In this document: in pieces, positions 37,651 to 46,069 of the stretch
Numbering within the stretch: position 1 is the stretch's first letter
Layout of the letters: each line of letters opens with the position of its first letter
Source of the DNA: Cytophagaceae bacterium
GTDB lineage: Bacteria > Bacteroidota > Bacteroidia > Cytophagales > Spirosomataceae
Length of the DNA stretch: 64,000 bases
NCBI GenBank assembly: GCA_947460975.1
Contig: CANHGO010000001.1
Location: 310,001 to 374,000 of the forward strand
Direction of reading: 5' to 3'
Notes under the pieces: generated by a model
Told to the model about the DNA's origin: nothing
Databases searched by the model: none
The model's input: only the letters and a program-made list of their open reading frames with translations
Program-made: the position numbers and the translations under genes

Positions 37651-39681
37651 TTAAAACTTCCAAAACAAACTCGCTTGAATATTTCTTCCTTGGCCTGAGT
37701 ACCCATACAATTCAACGATTTCCTGGCCCAAAAGATTTTTAACCATCAATGACGCATTCAAATTTTTTGTCATTTGATACCCCAATTGCAATTCTGTCCA
37801 AAGGTAACTTTTTAGGATTTTAGGGACTGTTGAGTAAGTAGATTCATCATAAAAATAATCCTTGCGTTCGCCAACAAACTGCCCCGTGAATGAAACATTC
37901 AATTTTGAATGGGCATTGAAAATTAATCGAGCTTGCAATTGATTGCCAGGTCGCCTAATTAAAGAAGAATACGTGGAATCTTTCCCGTCAAATTGATTCT
38001 GCATACTCCCACTTAAATACGTGTAAGAGATATTTCCGGTCCACTTCTTTTTCGAAAAACTCAACTCCGCCTCAAGGCCCTGGGTAGTTTGCTGGGAAAC
38101 ATTGCCATATTTCCCATAAGGCTCCACTGAGATTGACTGGAATACAATTCCATCTTTTACGTCGTTTTGAAACCCAACTAACCGCGCATGGAAATTACCC
38201 ATGTTTTGTTCAAACCCCATTTCAAAGGTTTTTCCTTGCTCTGGCCTCAGGGCCAAATTCCCATAAGGAGAAAATAATTGATACAAAGAAGGCGTTTTAA
38301 AGCTCGTATAATAATTAAAAAAGGCTTTGCCAGATTTCGCATATCTCCAATATGGATTAACATTGACCGTGGAAAAATCCCCAAAAGTAGATTGACGATT
38401 CCAGCGGACGCCAATTTCCACCCCTACATGTGAATTCCATTCTTTTTGAATCGTCAAATACGTGCCAAAAATGGATTGATTGGCTATGCTTTCCGCTAAT
38501 TTGGGAGAATCATATCGGCCATAGGAACTGATGGAAAAATCAGATTGTTGGGTTGCTTGATTTTTATACTCAGCCCCCAAAACATATTCAAATTGCCTTA
38601 AAAATGTTCCCTTTAAATAGACCTCGGCCCCCTGATTCACTCCCTTATACGTAGATTCACTATAATTCGACCAGGCGTTTAACGGAATATACGTGGAATC
38701 ATTTCGAAATACTCGATCAATTACATCCTGAAAACCTCGAATAAAAAGGTCACTTTGCTTAAGTTGATATTGCCACTGAAAGCGAATAGAATTAGATTTA
38801 GCATTAGACGTATAGTCCTGATCATCCATAAATGGCCCCGCATCTAAATTTCCTTGGTAAAATAAGGCTTGGTAATTCACGTCGACCAACGATCTTTTGC
38901 CGATGGGCCTAGCCCAAGTCAGCGAAAGGGATTGTTGGCGCATCCCATCATTTTCCCCTTTTTTCATACTATCCTTCGCCGCAGAAAAACCATCGGTGGA
39001 ATAATTTTGCAAAGCCAATCCAAACCTATTTTTTGCCAAACGCGTATTGACTTGAACTTGTGCCGCATGCGTTCCAAATCCACCTCCCTGAATCATTAAT
39101 GACCCATTAGTCCCATCTTTATCGGACTTCTTCGTGACCAAATTAATGACGGCCGACATTGCATCCGAACCGTATAACGTGGATTGCCCCCCTTTTATAA
39201 TTTCAATTTTTTGTATGTTGGCCAAATTAATCAAATTCCAATCCATCACTTGGCTTATATGCGAAGGGTCATTTAATGGAAATCCATCCATCAACAACAA
39301 CACATGGCCGGTATTGGCACCTCGTACATAAATTTCTTGGTTTGAACCCGGCGCGCTACGCGCGCCTACTACCGAGATCCCCACCTGCTCCTGCAATAAT
39401 TCACCCAAACTTTTGCCCAAACTCGCGCGTATCTGATCCGCCGTAATGAGTGTTAGGACTTTGCCCGTGCGGGCCAACTTCCCCGCCAATTTTGGCGCGG
39501 AGACTTCCACTTCCTCCAAAATTTTAACTGAATCTTTTTTATGAAATAAAGCTTTTGCTGAGATCGAATGAGACCCACTCGAAAAAGCATGCGCCGACTG
39601 TACCATAAACAATACAGTAATCAGTGCAAAAAAATGCACCTTTTTGACAAAAAACATACAAAATGCCCATTTCAGGGCCAT
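37651..39681 (-). CDS. btuB: TonB-dependent receptor under B12 riboswitch control (BtuB-like)
   Basis: This 676-residue outer-membrane receptor should import cobalamin or a related corrinoid using TonB energy. A signal peptide ends near MVQSAHA; an internal ATG at 39657 is an alternative start. The plug domain has LITADQIRASLGKSLGELLQEQ, EIYVRGANTGHVLLLMDGFPLND and IEIIKGGQSTLYGSDAMSAVINLVTKK. A 22-strand-type barrel follows and ends in SLFWKF, with the terminal phenylalanine expected for barrel assembly. The cobalamin riboswitch 70 nt upstream is the strongest evidence for the substrate. No other B12 transport or synthesis gene is in the window. It converges on the DUF4833 gene. Confidence 0.92.
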   Translation of the reverse strand: MALKWAFCMFFVKKVHFFALITVLFMVQSAHAFSSGSHSISAKALFHKKDSVKILEEVEVSAPKLAGKLARTGKVLTLITADQIRASLGKSLGELLQEQVGISVVGARSAPGSNQEIYVRGANTGHVLLLMDGFPLNDPSHISQVMDWNLINLANIQKIEIIKGGQSTLYGSDAMSAVINLVTKKSDKDGTNGSLMIQGGGFGTHAAQVQVNTRLAKNRFGLALQNYSTDGFSAAKDSMKKGENDGMRQQSLSLTWARPIGKRSLVDVNYQALFYQGNLDAGPFMDDQDYTSNAKSNSIRFQWQYQLKQSDLFIRGFQDVIDRVFRNDSTYIPLNAWSNYSESTYKGVNQGAEVYLKGTFLRQFEYVLGAEYKNQATQQSDFSISSYGRYDSPKLAESIANQSIFGTYLTIQKEWNSHVGVEIGVRWNRQSTFGDFSTVNVNPYWRYAKSGKAFFNYYTSFKTPSLYQLFSPYGNLALRPEQGKTFEMGFEQNMGNFHARLVGFQNDVKDGIVFQSISVEPYGKYGNVSQQTTQGLEAELSFSKKKWTGNISYTYLSGSMQNQFDGKDSTYSSLIRRPGNQLQARLIFNAHSKLNVSFTGQFVGERKDYFYDESTYSTVPKILKSYLWTELQLGYQMTKNLNASLMVKNLLGQEIVELYGYSGQGRNIQASLFWKF

Positions 39682-39752
39682 AAAAAATGGAAATAAATCG
39701 AACGCTCAACCTCAGCCCATCCTCCGTAGTCCAAGATTAAGTATCGTTTAAG

Positions 39753-39918
39753 GCAGGTCTCCTGACTCATTTTTATTACCTTTCTTACCTTCCCGGTTTC
39801 CCAGTGGTCTATTAGAAAAGCTTTTCAAAAATTTACAGTTGCGGGGACAGTGTTGGGTTTCAACCAACTTCCCTATTAAGTGTTTACTCCTTGAAGACAA
39901 AAAGCACACACCCTAAAC
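39753..39918 (-). ncRNA. Cobalamin (B12) riboswitch
   Basis: On the minus strand the RNA contains the conserved B12 box region CCAACACTGTCCCCGCAACTG (within 39836-39861) and closes with GAGTCAGGAGACCTGCC (39769-39753), both hallmarks of the cobalamin riboswitch family. The predicted start agrees with a promoter element just upstream. When bound to adenosylcobalamin it should lower btuB expression. The exact stem limits were not computed. Confidence 0.9.
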
Positions 39919-39923
39919 TGTCA

Positions 39924-39931
39924 CAAAGCTA
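39924..39931 (-). promoter_or_regulatory. Promoter -7 element of the riboswitch-btuB transcript
   Basis: The minus strand reads TAGCTTTG, a full match to TAnnTTTG. Transcription would begin about 39918, right at the 5' end of the riboswitch. No TTG was found at the usual upstream distance. Confidence 0.5.
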
Positions 39932-40059
39932 AGCCAATTATTACGCATAAAAAAACCGTATTTCTATTTAATCAAGTTCCTGATAAAATTTAAAATGAAC
40001 AGGAAAATAATTCCATTTCTCGAAAAATCTAAGCTAATTGCCTCATCAATAAAAAACAA

Positions 40060-40635
40060 ATGCCTGATCAAATTAGATGTGCCTGGTGTTCAAATGACAC
40101 CCTTTACCAAGATTACCACGATCTAGAATGGGGAAAAGAAATGCATGACGATCATGCCCTCTTTGAACTCTTAAGCCTCGAAGGATTTCAATCGGGGTTA
40201 AGTTGGATTACGATTTTAAGAAAACGAATTCATTTTAGGACTCAGTTCGAAAATTTCGACTATACCAAACTGGCTCATTGGACAGAAGAAAAACAAAATG
40301 AAGCACTCTTAAATCCAAACATTATTCGAAATAGACTCAAAATACAATCCGTCAAAACGAATGCCATTGCCTTCATGAAAATTCAGGAAAAATTTGGTAG
40401 CTTTGATCGATATATTTGGGAATTTGTGGACTTTAATCCCATCCTAAACCATTTCCATAGCCTAAAGGATTTACCTGTCAGTACCGAAATTTCCGAGAAC
40501 ATGAGTAAATCACTAAAGAAACATGGTTTCCGATTTGTCGGCCCAACCATCTGTTATTCTTTTATGCAAGCCTCAGGAATGACCATAGATCACACATTAG
40601 ATTGCTTTTGCCACCCAAAAAATAACCATGAATAA
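40060..40635 (+). CDS. tag: DNA-3-methyladenine glycosylase I
   Basis: Tag removes 3-methyladenine from alkylated DNA. The 191-residue protein keeps the four zinc ligands of the family: Cys7 (IRCAW), His20 (YHDLEWG), His178 and Cys182 (TIDHTLDCFCH). The stretch LFELLSLEGFQSGLSW is the helix-hairpin-helix region with the substrate pocket. It overlaps the following glycosyltransferase gene by 8 bp and starts a three-gene operon. A second alkylation repair gene, of AlkD type, lies near 49 kb. Confidence 0.95.
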   Translation: MPDQIRCAWCSNDTLYQDYHDLEWGKEMHDDHALFELLSLEGFQSGLSWITILRKRIHFRTQFENFDYTKLAHWTEEKQNEALLNPNIIRNRLKIQSVKTNAIAFMKIQEKFGSFDRYIWEFVDFNPILNHFHSLKDLPVSTEISENMSKSLKKHGFRFVGPTICYSFMQASGMTIDHTLDCFCHPKNNHE

Positions 40636-41407
40636 CAGGATAGTCATTATCCCGACCTACAACGAAATCGAAAACATCACAGCCATCATCGAAAAGGTGT
40701 TGAGCCTGAAACCGCATTTCAATGTTTTAATCGTGGATGATGGTTCCCCTGACGGTACAGCCAATGCCGTAAAATTAGCCCAAAAAGAAAACCCATCCCG
40801 TATTTTTCTCCTAGAAAGAAAAGGGAAAATGGGACTCGGAACCGCATATATCGCAGGATTTAAATGGTCCATCGAAAATAATTATGATTTTATCTTTGAA
40901 ATGGATGCCGATTTCTCACATAATCCTGAAGATCTCATCCGACTTTTTTACGCCTGCGCTAGCCCAGAGGAATTAAAGTCCGAAAAGATTGATCCCTCAC
41001 TTGCATTATCCGCCGACATGTCCATCGGCTCTAGGTATATCAATGGGGTAAATGTGGTCAATTGGCCCATGGGCCGAGTATTAATGTCCTATTTCGCTGG
41101 ATTTTATGTTCGTTTCATCACCGGAATGCCCATTCAAGACGCTACCGCAGGTTTCGTTTGCTACCGGAAAAAAGTATTAGAAACCATCCCCCTCGACCAA
41201 ATAAAATTTATTGGCTACGCATTCCAAGTAGAAATGAAATTCACCACCTGGAAATATAAATTCAACATCCTTGAAGTGCCTATTATCTTTACCGATCGAA
41301 CAAAAGGTACAAGCAAAATGTCCGCCAACATATTCAAAGAGGCTATTTTCGGGGTAATCCAACTCAAAATAAATAGCTTATTTAACCGATATCACCGAGC
41401 ATCATGA
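40628..41407 (+). CDS. GT2 polyprenol-phosphate mannosyl/glucosyltransferase
   Basis: This 259-residue family 2 glycosyltransferase resembles dolichol-phosphate mannose synthases. It starts with VIIPTYNEIENI and VLIVDDGSPDGTA, has KMGLGTAYIAGFKW, and carries the metal-binding DAD-type motif in EMDADFSHNP. VGYAFQVEMKF-like and DRTKGTSKMS parts are typical of the DPM1 group. There is no C-terminal membrane domain, so it would act at the inner face of the membrane, charging a polyprenyl phosphate with a sugar from a nucleotide sugar. The sugar cannot be fixed from sequence. It overlaps tag by 8 bp and hemJ by 4 bp. Confidence 0.9.
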   Translation: MNNRIVIIPTYNEIENITAIIEKVLSLKPHFNVLIVDDGSPDGTANAVKLAQKENPSRIFLLERKGKMGLGTAYIAGFKWSIENNYDFIFEMDADFSHNPEDLIRLFYACASPEELKSEKIDPSLALSADMSIGSRYINGVNVVNWPMGRVLMSYFAGFYVRFITGMPIQDATAGFVCYRKKVLETIPLDQIKFIGYAFQVEMKFTTWKYKFNILEVPIIFTDRTKGTSKMSANIFKEAIFGVIQLKINSLFNRYHRAS

Positions 41408-41961
41408 GCGACGCAGCACTCTATCAAACGTTAAAATCGGTGCACATCATTCTGGTCACCTCATGGTTTGCCGGACTTTTCTACCTACCTCGTTTACTCG
41501 TTTACCACGCTGAAGCTCAGGATAAACCCGAATTAGAAAAAACCATTCTTTCCAAACAGTTCGAGAAAATGGAGAAAATTCTTTTCAATGCGATCATGAT
41601 ACCTGCCCTTTGGCTTACCTGGATTTCAGGGATTTCATTGATCTACTTAGTTTGGTGGGATTCTTTTGGCCAACAACCCTGGTTGCATCTTAAATTAGCC
41701 TTTGTCGTCTGCATCACGATCTATCACTTCTATTGCAGACACCTGATTCGAAGCTTCAGAAACCAAAATTTCATTCTATCCGGAAACCAACTAAGACTTT
41801 TTAATGAAATAGCCACCATCCTTCTGGTCGCTGTCGTATTCATCGTAGTAGCCAAAAATACCTTCGATTGGATGTACGGACTCATAGGCTTTGTGGCCTT
41901 CGCCATTGCCATCATGTCTGCCGTTAAAATCGTGAAAAAATTGAGAGAAAAAGCTAACTAA
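41404..41961 (+). CDS. hemJ: Protoporphyrinogen IX oxidase HemJ (CopD-like)
   Basis: HemJ oxidises protoporphyrinogen IX to protoporphyrin IX in heme synthesis in bacteria that lack HemG and HemY. The 185-residue membrane protein has four to five spans. The family pattern is clear: [29 protein letters not shown] near the start with the conserved histidine and arginine, [10 protein letters not shown] and IYHFYCRHL. Its ATG overlaps the previous stop by 4 bp (ATGA). Its stop overlaps the convergent smpB by 8 bp. The presence of another protoporphyrinogen oxidase elsewhere cannot be excluded. Confidence 0.88.
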   Translation: MSDAALYQTLKSVHIILVTSWFAGLFYLPRLLVYHAEAQDKPELEKTILSKQFEKMEKILFNAIMIPALWLTWISGISLIYLVWWDSFGQQPWLHLKLAFVVCITIYHFYCRHLIRSFRNQNFILSGNQLRLFNEIATILLVAVVFIVVAKNTFDWMYGLIGFVAFAIAIMSAVKIVKKLREKAN

Positions 41962-42415
41962 GGGAACGATCCATTTCTCGCTTCACATCCTTTTCCTTAA
42001 TATCATCCCGCTTATCAAAACTCTTCTTTCCCTTTGCCAAAGCAAAATTCAATTTCGCATATCCATTGTCCGAAATAAATAAGCGAGTAGGAATAATAGT
42101 CAAACCTACATTCTTTAATTCCTTCTGCAATTTCCCTAATTCCCTCTTAGATAATAATAATTTTCGATCCCGAAGCGGATCGTGATTAAAATGAGTTCCT
42201 TCATCATATTTGGAAATATGCATGTTACGAACATACAATTCCCCCTGAAAAAATAAGCAATAAGAATCCGTCAAGTTCGCCTTTCCCTGACGAATCGATT
42301 TAATCTCCGTACCCATCAAAACCATTCCCGCCGTAAACGTGTCAATGAATGAATATTCAAAGGAAGCCCGTCGGTTTTTAATTTCAATCGTCTTAAGAAT
42401 CTTATCCTTTCCCAT
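41954..42415 (-). CDS. smpB: SsrA-binding protein SmpB
   Basis: SmpB binds tmRNA and brings it to stalled ribosomes for trans-translation. The 153-residue protein shows [56 protein letters not shown], and a C-terminal basic tail ([25 protein letters not shown]). It is full length. The tmRNA gene ssrA is not visible in the window. The intrinsic terminator of the upstream OmpH gene lies just before it, so it should have its own promoter. Confidence 0.97.
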   Translation of the reverse strand: MGKDKILKTIEIKNRRASFEYSFIDTFTAGMVLMGTEIKSIRQGKANLTDSYCLFFQGELYVRNMHISKYDEGTHFNHDPLRDRKLLLSKRELGKLQKELKNVGLTIIPTRLFISDNGYAKLNFALAKGKKSFDKRDDIKEKDVKREMDRSLS

Positions 42416-42427
42416 TTCCTCTTACAT

Positions 42428-42457
42428 AAAAAAAGCCACACAGTCGAACTGCGTGGC
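42428..42457 (-). terminator. Intrinsic terminator after the OmpH-like gene
   Basis: On the minus strand GCCACGCAGT pairs with ACTGTGTGGC (42457-42448 with 42444-42435), with one mismatch and a 3-nt loop, followed by seven T. It lies 20 bp after the OmpH-like stop and 13 bp before the smpB start. Confidence 0.85.
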
Positions 42458-42476
42458 CTCCTCTAATCATTAAAAT

Positions 42477-43061
42477 CTATTTGTCGCCTTTCTTAGCAGC
42501 ATATTCTTTATTCAATCCCTCAATCATTTTTTGGGTTACATCTACCGACTCATCCGCAAATAAAATTCCTCCGCCAATTTTTGAATATCCTAAAACAAAC
42601 TCATACTTATTCTCCTTGTTCACCTTGCCCACATACTCACGAATGTTATTGTATAATTCTTCGTTTTTCTTTGCCTGCTCTTGACCTAATTCCGCTTGCT
42701 TTTGTTGGCTATATTGTTGCAATTCAGATCCCTTTTTCTTCAAAGTCATGTCTGCAGCCTGTAACTCAGCTTGCGTCATCGCAGAAGCACGTTGCTGAAT
42801 AGCTTGCAATTCAGACTGAAGGGCACGCTCTTTTTGACCTAGGTCAACTTGCAAGCGGTATCCTTTATTTTCAAACTCTTTTTGAGCATCTTTATAAAAC
42901 TGATAATTATTTAATAAAGAATCAGAATTAACAAAAACGATTCTTTTTCCATCCGCTGTAGATGCACCTAAACCTGAACCAACAGATCCTGCAGGCTTCA
43001 AAAACAAAAATGCAATGGCAACTGTTAAAATGCCCAGCCAAACATAAGGTAAATTTTTCAC
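42477..43061 (-). CDS. Skp/OmpH family periplasmic chaperone
   Basis: This 194-residue protein starts with GTG and has an N-terminal hydrophobic segment that acts as a signal or anchor. The rest has the OmpH/Skp layout: a strand IVFVNSDSLLNNYQFYKDA, a long coiled-coil part (about 65-140, rich in Q, A, E and K), and a closing part YEFVLGYSKIGGGILFADESVDVTQKMIEGLN. Such proteins hold unfolded outer-membrane proteins. A TATATTTG promoter element lies 31 bp upstream, and a terminator follows, so it is transcribed alone. Confidence 0.88.
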   Translation of the reverse strand: MKNLPYVWLGILTVAIAFLFLKPAGSVGSGLGASTADGKRIVFVNSDSLLNNYQFYKDAQKEFENKGYRLQVDLGQKERALQSELQAIQQRASAMTQAELQAADMTLKKKGSELQQYSQQKQAELGQEQAKKNEELYNNIREYVGKVNKENKYEFVLGYSKIGGGILFADESVDVTQKMIEGLNKEYAAKKGDK

Positions 43062-43091
43062 GTGTATTCGTTTTTAAAATTGTAACGGGGA

Positions 43092-43099
43092 CAAATATA
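43092..43099 (-). promoter_or_regulatory. Promoter -7 element of the OmpH-like gene
   Basis: The minus strand reads TATATTTG, a full match to the Bacteroidota -7 consensus. It would give a leader of about 25 nt before the GTG start at 43061. Confidence 0.5.
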
Positions 43100-43130
43100 C
43101 AAGGTCTATTTTGATTGTCCTAAAAATTTA

Positions 43131-43493
43131 TTATTTGAATCTTAATTTAGCACCGGCCCATGCCCACAATCCGCCTGTTAAACCTCCTAAAACGCCTGTG
43201 ACAACATAAAGACCTATAACACTTCCACCTAACGGAAATAAATTGGCCATTCTACCAGGCAAGGAACTCGGATGTTGACCATCCATCCAATACGCCGAAA
43301 TAGCCCATAATAAAAAGCCTGAAACCAAGCCTAAAATAAACGCACGCCCAGTGGGTATACATAAAATATAAGCCAACAAACCAAACAAAATCCCCAAGGC
43401 ATACCAAGGTAAATAAATACCGGCAATGGCCCCAATAACAACCATAACTAAAACAATGGCCAACTGATACGAAAAACTTAACGATTGATTCAT
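43131..43493 (-). CDS. Small four-span membrane protein, unknown
   Basis: This 120-residue protein has four predicted membrane segments: about 9-27, 29-46, 51-67 and 88-112. The middle loop holds DGQHPSSLPGRMANLFPLGG. I recognise no family. It starts 2 bp after the stop codon of the penicillin acylase gene on the same strand, so the two are almost certainly co-transcribed. It could sit in the inner membrane as an accessory, but no function is indicated. Confidence 0.75.
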   Translation of the reverse strand: MNQSLSFSYQLAIVLVMVVIGAIAGIYLPWYALGILFGLLAYILCIPTGRAFILGLVSGFLLWAISAYWMDGQHPSSLPGRMANLFPLGGSVIGLYVVTGVLGGLTGGLWAWAGAKLRFK

Positions 43494-43495
43494 CT

Positions 43496-45943
43496 CTATT
43501 TTTTTATTGATAATATAATTTTCTTGCGCAAACGCCCCGTTGCATCCTCAGGCTTATCTAAATACAACAAGGACCTAAGTTCTCCCTTAGCCCATGTGTC
43601 AATCAAATCGTCATAATGTGCACTGCCCGGATTTCCAGACTGACCCCCTGGATAAACACCATGTGCTCGAGGTTTTCCCTCTTTGGAAAGTTCTACGATC
43701 ATTCGCCAAGAAGGTCCTGTCTTCGTTGTAGTTGCATTCACAATCGTTCCACCGCCACCCGTAGGAATATTCAATCTACTTAATGCATCCATTCCGGGAA
43801 TTAAATGCCTCACTCCTGTCTGCTTATGTTTGTACCATGCCCACTCAGATCCAATAGGACCATGCTTTTTCACCAAGGTATCAACGGAAGCCTTAAATGA
43901 GGCGGAAATAATTTCCTCCATATTCTCCTTTTTGTTTTTGGTTTTTACATTATCCCACCACACAGCATTCGGTTCTTCCTGCATCATTTTAATCGTTCTA
44001 TCCATGGAAGGACTATTCATAGGCGCTTTTTCATCTGCAGCAAATTCATCAGACCAAATAGCATCGTGTAAAAGAGAAACCCAATTTTCAAAAATAGTCG
44101 CTCCCTGTGAATTCGTAGCATTTTGTAAATTCCAACGCTTTAATTCATTGGCCGCTTGGGCATAAACTCCTCCTGCAGGAGACTTTAATTTAGCCATTAA
44201 AAGAGGCAATAAAGTTCGCGCACGAATATTGAAATTGTCATTTTGCAACCCTCTCAACGAATCCATCGTAATTTTAGACATCGCCTCTAAGCGTTCATTG
44301 ATTCGTCGACCACGCTCACTGGGCGCATATTGCCAACCCATATAATAAGGATAACTAGGATCTACAGAACTTTGATTAGCCGAACTTAAAAAGCCACGAA
44401 CGGGGTTTTTAGCATGCGGATTGTGCGATTGTGGAATAAAACCAGTCCAATCAGCCTTCGGATCCGTTCCATCCAACAAATATTTTCCCTGAGTATATGA
44501 TTTTAAAGGAAACTTTCCATTCACCCACAAAGCAATGTCCCCCTGATTACTAGCAAAAATAAAATTTTGTGCAGGCGCAGAATAATAAGTCAATGCCTGC
44601 GCATAATCGGCATAATTGGCCGCACGGTTCAACTTATAAAAGGTGGTCAACTCCTGAGATTTTTCATGTGCAATCCAACGCAATGCATGCCCCACCGGAA
44701 TATTGGATTTAAATGGCTTTTCATGACTTAAATAAACCACGGGTCCATGATGTGTGAAAAATATCGTGTCCACAAAACTCTCCTTCCCTTTGATATTGAA
44801 TTTTTCAATGCGCATCGTTGTTTTCTTCCATTTGCCATCATGCCAATATTCTGCTTTGGATGCATCCTTAAATTTGACCTGATACCAATCCAAAATATCA
44901 GAACCTACATTGGTCACACCCCAAGCCACATTTTTATTGAAACCTACAATAACATTTGGCGTTCCCGGCATCGTGGAACCATAGACATTGACTCCCGGCG
45001 CCACTAATTGCATTTGGTACCAAATAGAAGGCAATGACAAGGTCAAGTGCGGATCATTTGCCAATATAGGCAATCCCGAAACCGTTTTATTACCTGAAAC
45101 CGCCCAGTTATTAGACCCAATGTTCGGATCTTTTTCAGGGGTTTTCATCGCACTGCCCAAGCCAATAAAATCCTTTGGACTTTCTGGAATAGGCACCGGT
45201 TTGAAATCCCTAGGTGTTCCCACCGGGATAATTGGACTTTCCACAAATGGATAATTGGGGAATAAATCTTCGGCTACAGCCTTCCCATATTTTCGAAGAA
45301 TGTTCGTCATCTTTAAATCATCTGTTCCGGAAGCAAGCACAAAAGACATATTCTTCAAGAAAAGTGCACTTTTGATCGGCGTCCATTTTTCAGGCGCATA
45401 ATTCAATAATTTATATTCCAACGGATAATCACGCTCCGTCAAACTTTCAATATAAGCATTGACTCCATCTGAATACGCTAGTAAAGTCTCGGTTGCTTTT
45501 GGGTCTTCTTTCATCCCCTCAAAAGATTTTTCTGCTCCATAAACAGCCCCCATCCTTCGTTGGAACTGATCTGAAACCATCCCCTTCTCTCCCACAATCT
45601 CAGAAATTCTACCCCCAGCAAAATGTGTTTGAAATTCCATCTGCCACAAACGATCCTTAGCCGTCAAATACCCCTGAGCTACATATAAATCATGGTCATT
45701 TTTAGCAAAAACGTGTGGAACCCCCATTTCATCATACACCACGGTCACTGTTTTTTCCAAACCAGGAATTTGTAAATTTTCTTCGGATAATTCAGAAGAT
45801 TCCGGTGCCTCTGCATTCACCCAAAATCCATGAAACGGACTCATTAATTTACCTAAAGGCGGAAGGGTTCCCCATGAATTGTGCAAGGCATAGGTCCAAA
45901 TAATGGCCAGGGCCAAGGGAAAAATAGATTTAATGTATTTCAT
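43496..45943 (-). CDS. Penicillin acylase family amidohydrolase
   Basis: This 815-residue protein belongs to the Ntn-hydrolase penicillin/acyl-homoserine-lactone acylase family. An N-terminal signal or anchor (about 5-22) targets it to the periplasm. The alpha chain contains VVYDEMGVPHVFA and AQGYLTAKDRLWQME. Self-cleavage should occur before Ser277 in IGSNNWAVSG, which becomes the catalytic N-terminal serine of the beta chain; SGLPILANDPHL and GTPNVIVGFNKNVAWGVTNV follow as expected. Family members act on penicillins, acyl-homoserine lactones or peptides, and the substrate here is unknown. The small membrane protein gene follows after 2 bp. Confidence 0.92.
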   Translation of the reverse strand: MKYIKSIFPLALAIIWTYALHNSWGTLPPLGKLMSPFHGFWVNAEAPESSELSEENLQIPGLEKTVTVVYDEMGVPHVFAKNDHDLYVAQGYLTAKDRLWQMEFQTHFAGGRISEIVGEKGMVSDQFQRRMGAVYGAEKSFEGMKEDPKATETLLAYSDGVNAYIESLTERDYPLEYKLLNYAPEKWTPIKSALFLKNMSFVLASGTDDLKMTNILRKYGKAVAEDLFPNYPFVESPIIPVGTPRDFKPVPIPESPKDFIGLGSAMKTPEKDPNIGSNNWAVSGNKTVSGLPILANDPHLTLSLPSIWYQMQLVAPGVNVYGSTMPGTPNVIVGFNKNVAWGVTNVGSDILDWYQVKFKDASKAEYWHDGKWKKTTMRIEKFNIKGKESFVDTIFFTHHGPVVYLSHEKPFKSNIPVGHALRWIAHEKSQELTTFYKLNRAANYADYAQALTYYSAPAQNFIFASNQGDIALWVNGKFPLKSYTQGKYLLDGTDPKADWTGFIPQSHNPHAKNPVRGFLSSANQSSVDPSYPYYMGWQYAPSERGRRINERLEAMSKITMDSLRGLQNDNFNIRARTLLPLLMAKLKSPAGGVYAQAANELKRWNLQNATNSQGATIFENWVSLLHDAIWSDEFAADEKAPMNSPSMDRTIKMMQEEPNAVWWDNVKTKNKKENMEEIISASFKASVDTLVKKHGPIGSEWAWYKHKQTGVRHLIPGMDALSRLNIPTGGGGTIVNATTTKTGPSWRMIVELSKEGKPRAHGVYPGGQSGNPGSAHYDDLIDTWAKGELRSLLYLDKPEDATGRLRKKIILSIKK

Positions 45944-46014
45944 GAAAAAAATGCAAAAGATTTAAATAAAATTTCGAAGATTTTATTTTATTATAAAAAG
46001 ACAATTTTACACAT

Positions 46015-46046
46015 TTGTGACATAATGCCCAAATAATTTATATTTT
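46015..46046 (+). promoter_or_regulatory. Candidate promoter of the glycosylasparaginase operon
   Basis: TTG (46015-46017), a 21-nt spacer and TATATTTT (46039-46046) match the two-part consensus except for the last base of the -7 element. The leader to the TTG start codon at 46070 would be about 18 nt. Confidence 0.4.
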
Positions 46047-46069
46047 TAATCCCTAAAAGATTTTAAAAC

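Larger units (their letters stand above)
39682..40059. other. Divergent btuB/tag intergenic region
   Basis: This 378-bp region is occupied by the cobalamin riboswitch (39753-39918) and its promoter (39924-39931), both serving btuB on the minus strand. The 70 bp between the riboswitch and the btuB ATG would be the expression platform. The 128 bp next to tag are AT-rich; I see no clear promoter element or ORF there. Confidence 0.6.

Noticed and set aside
43683-44165. 160-residue plus-strand frame opposite the penicillin acylase gene
   Set aside because: Cysteine-rich composition comes from the reverse strand of the acylase; no family resemblance.
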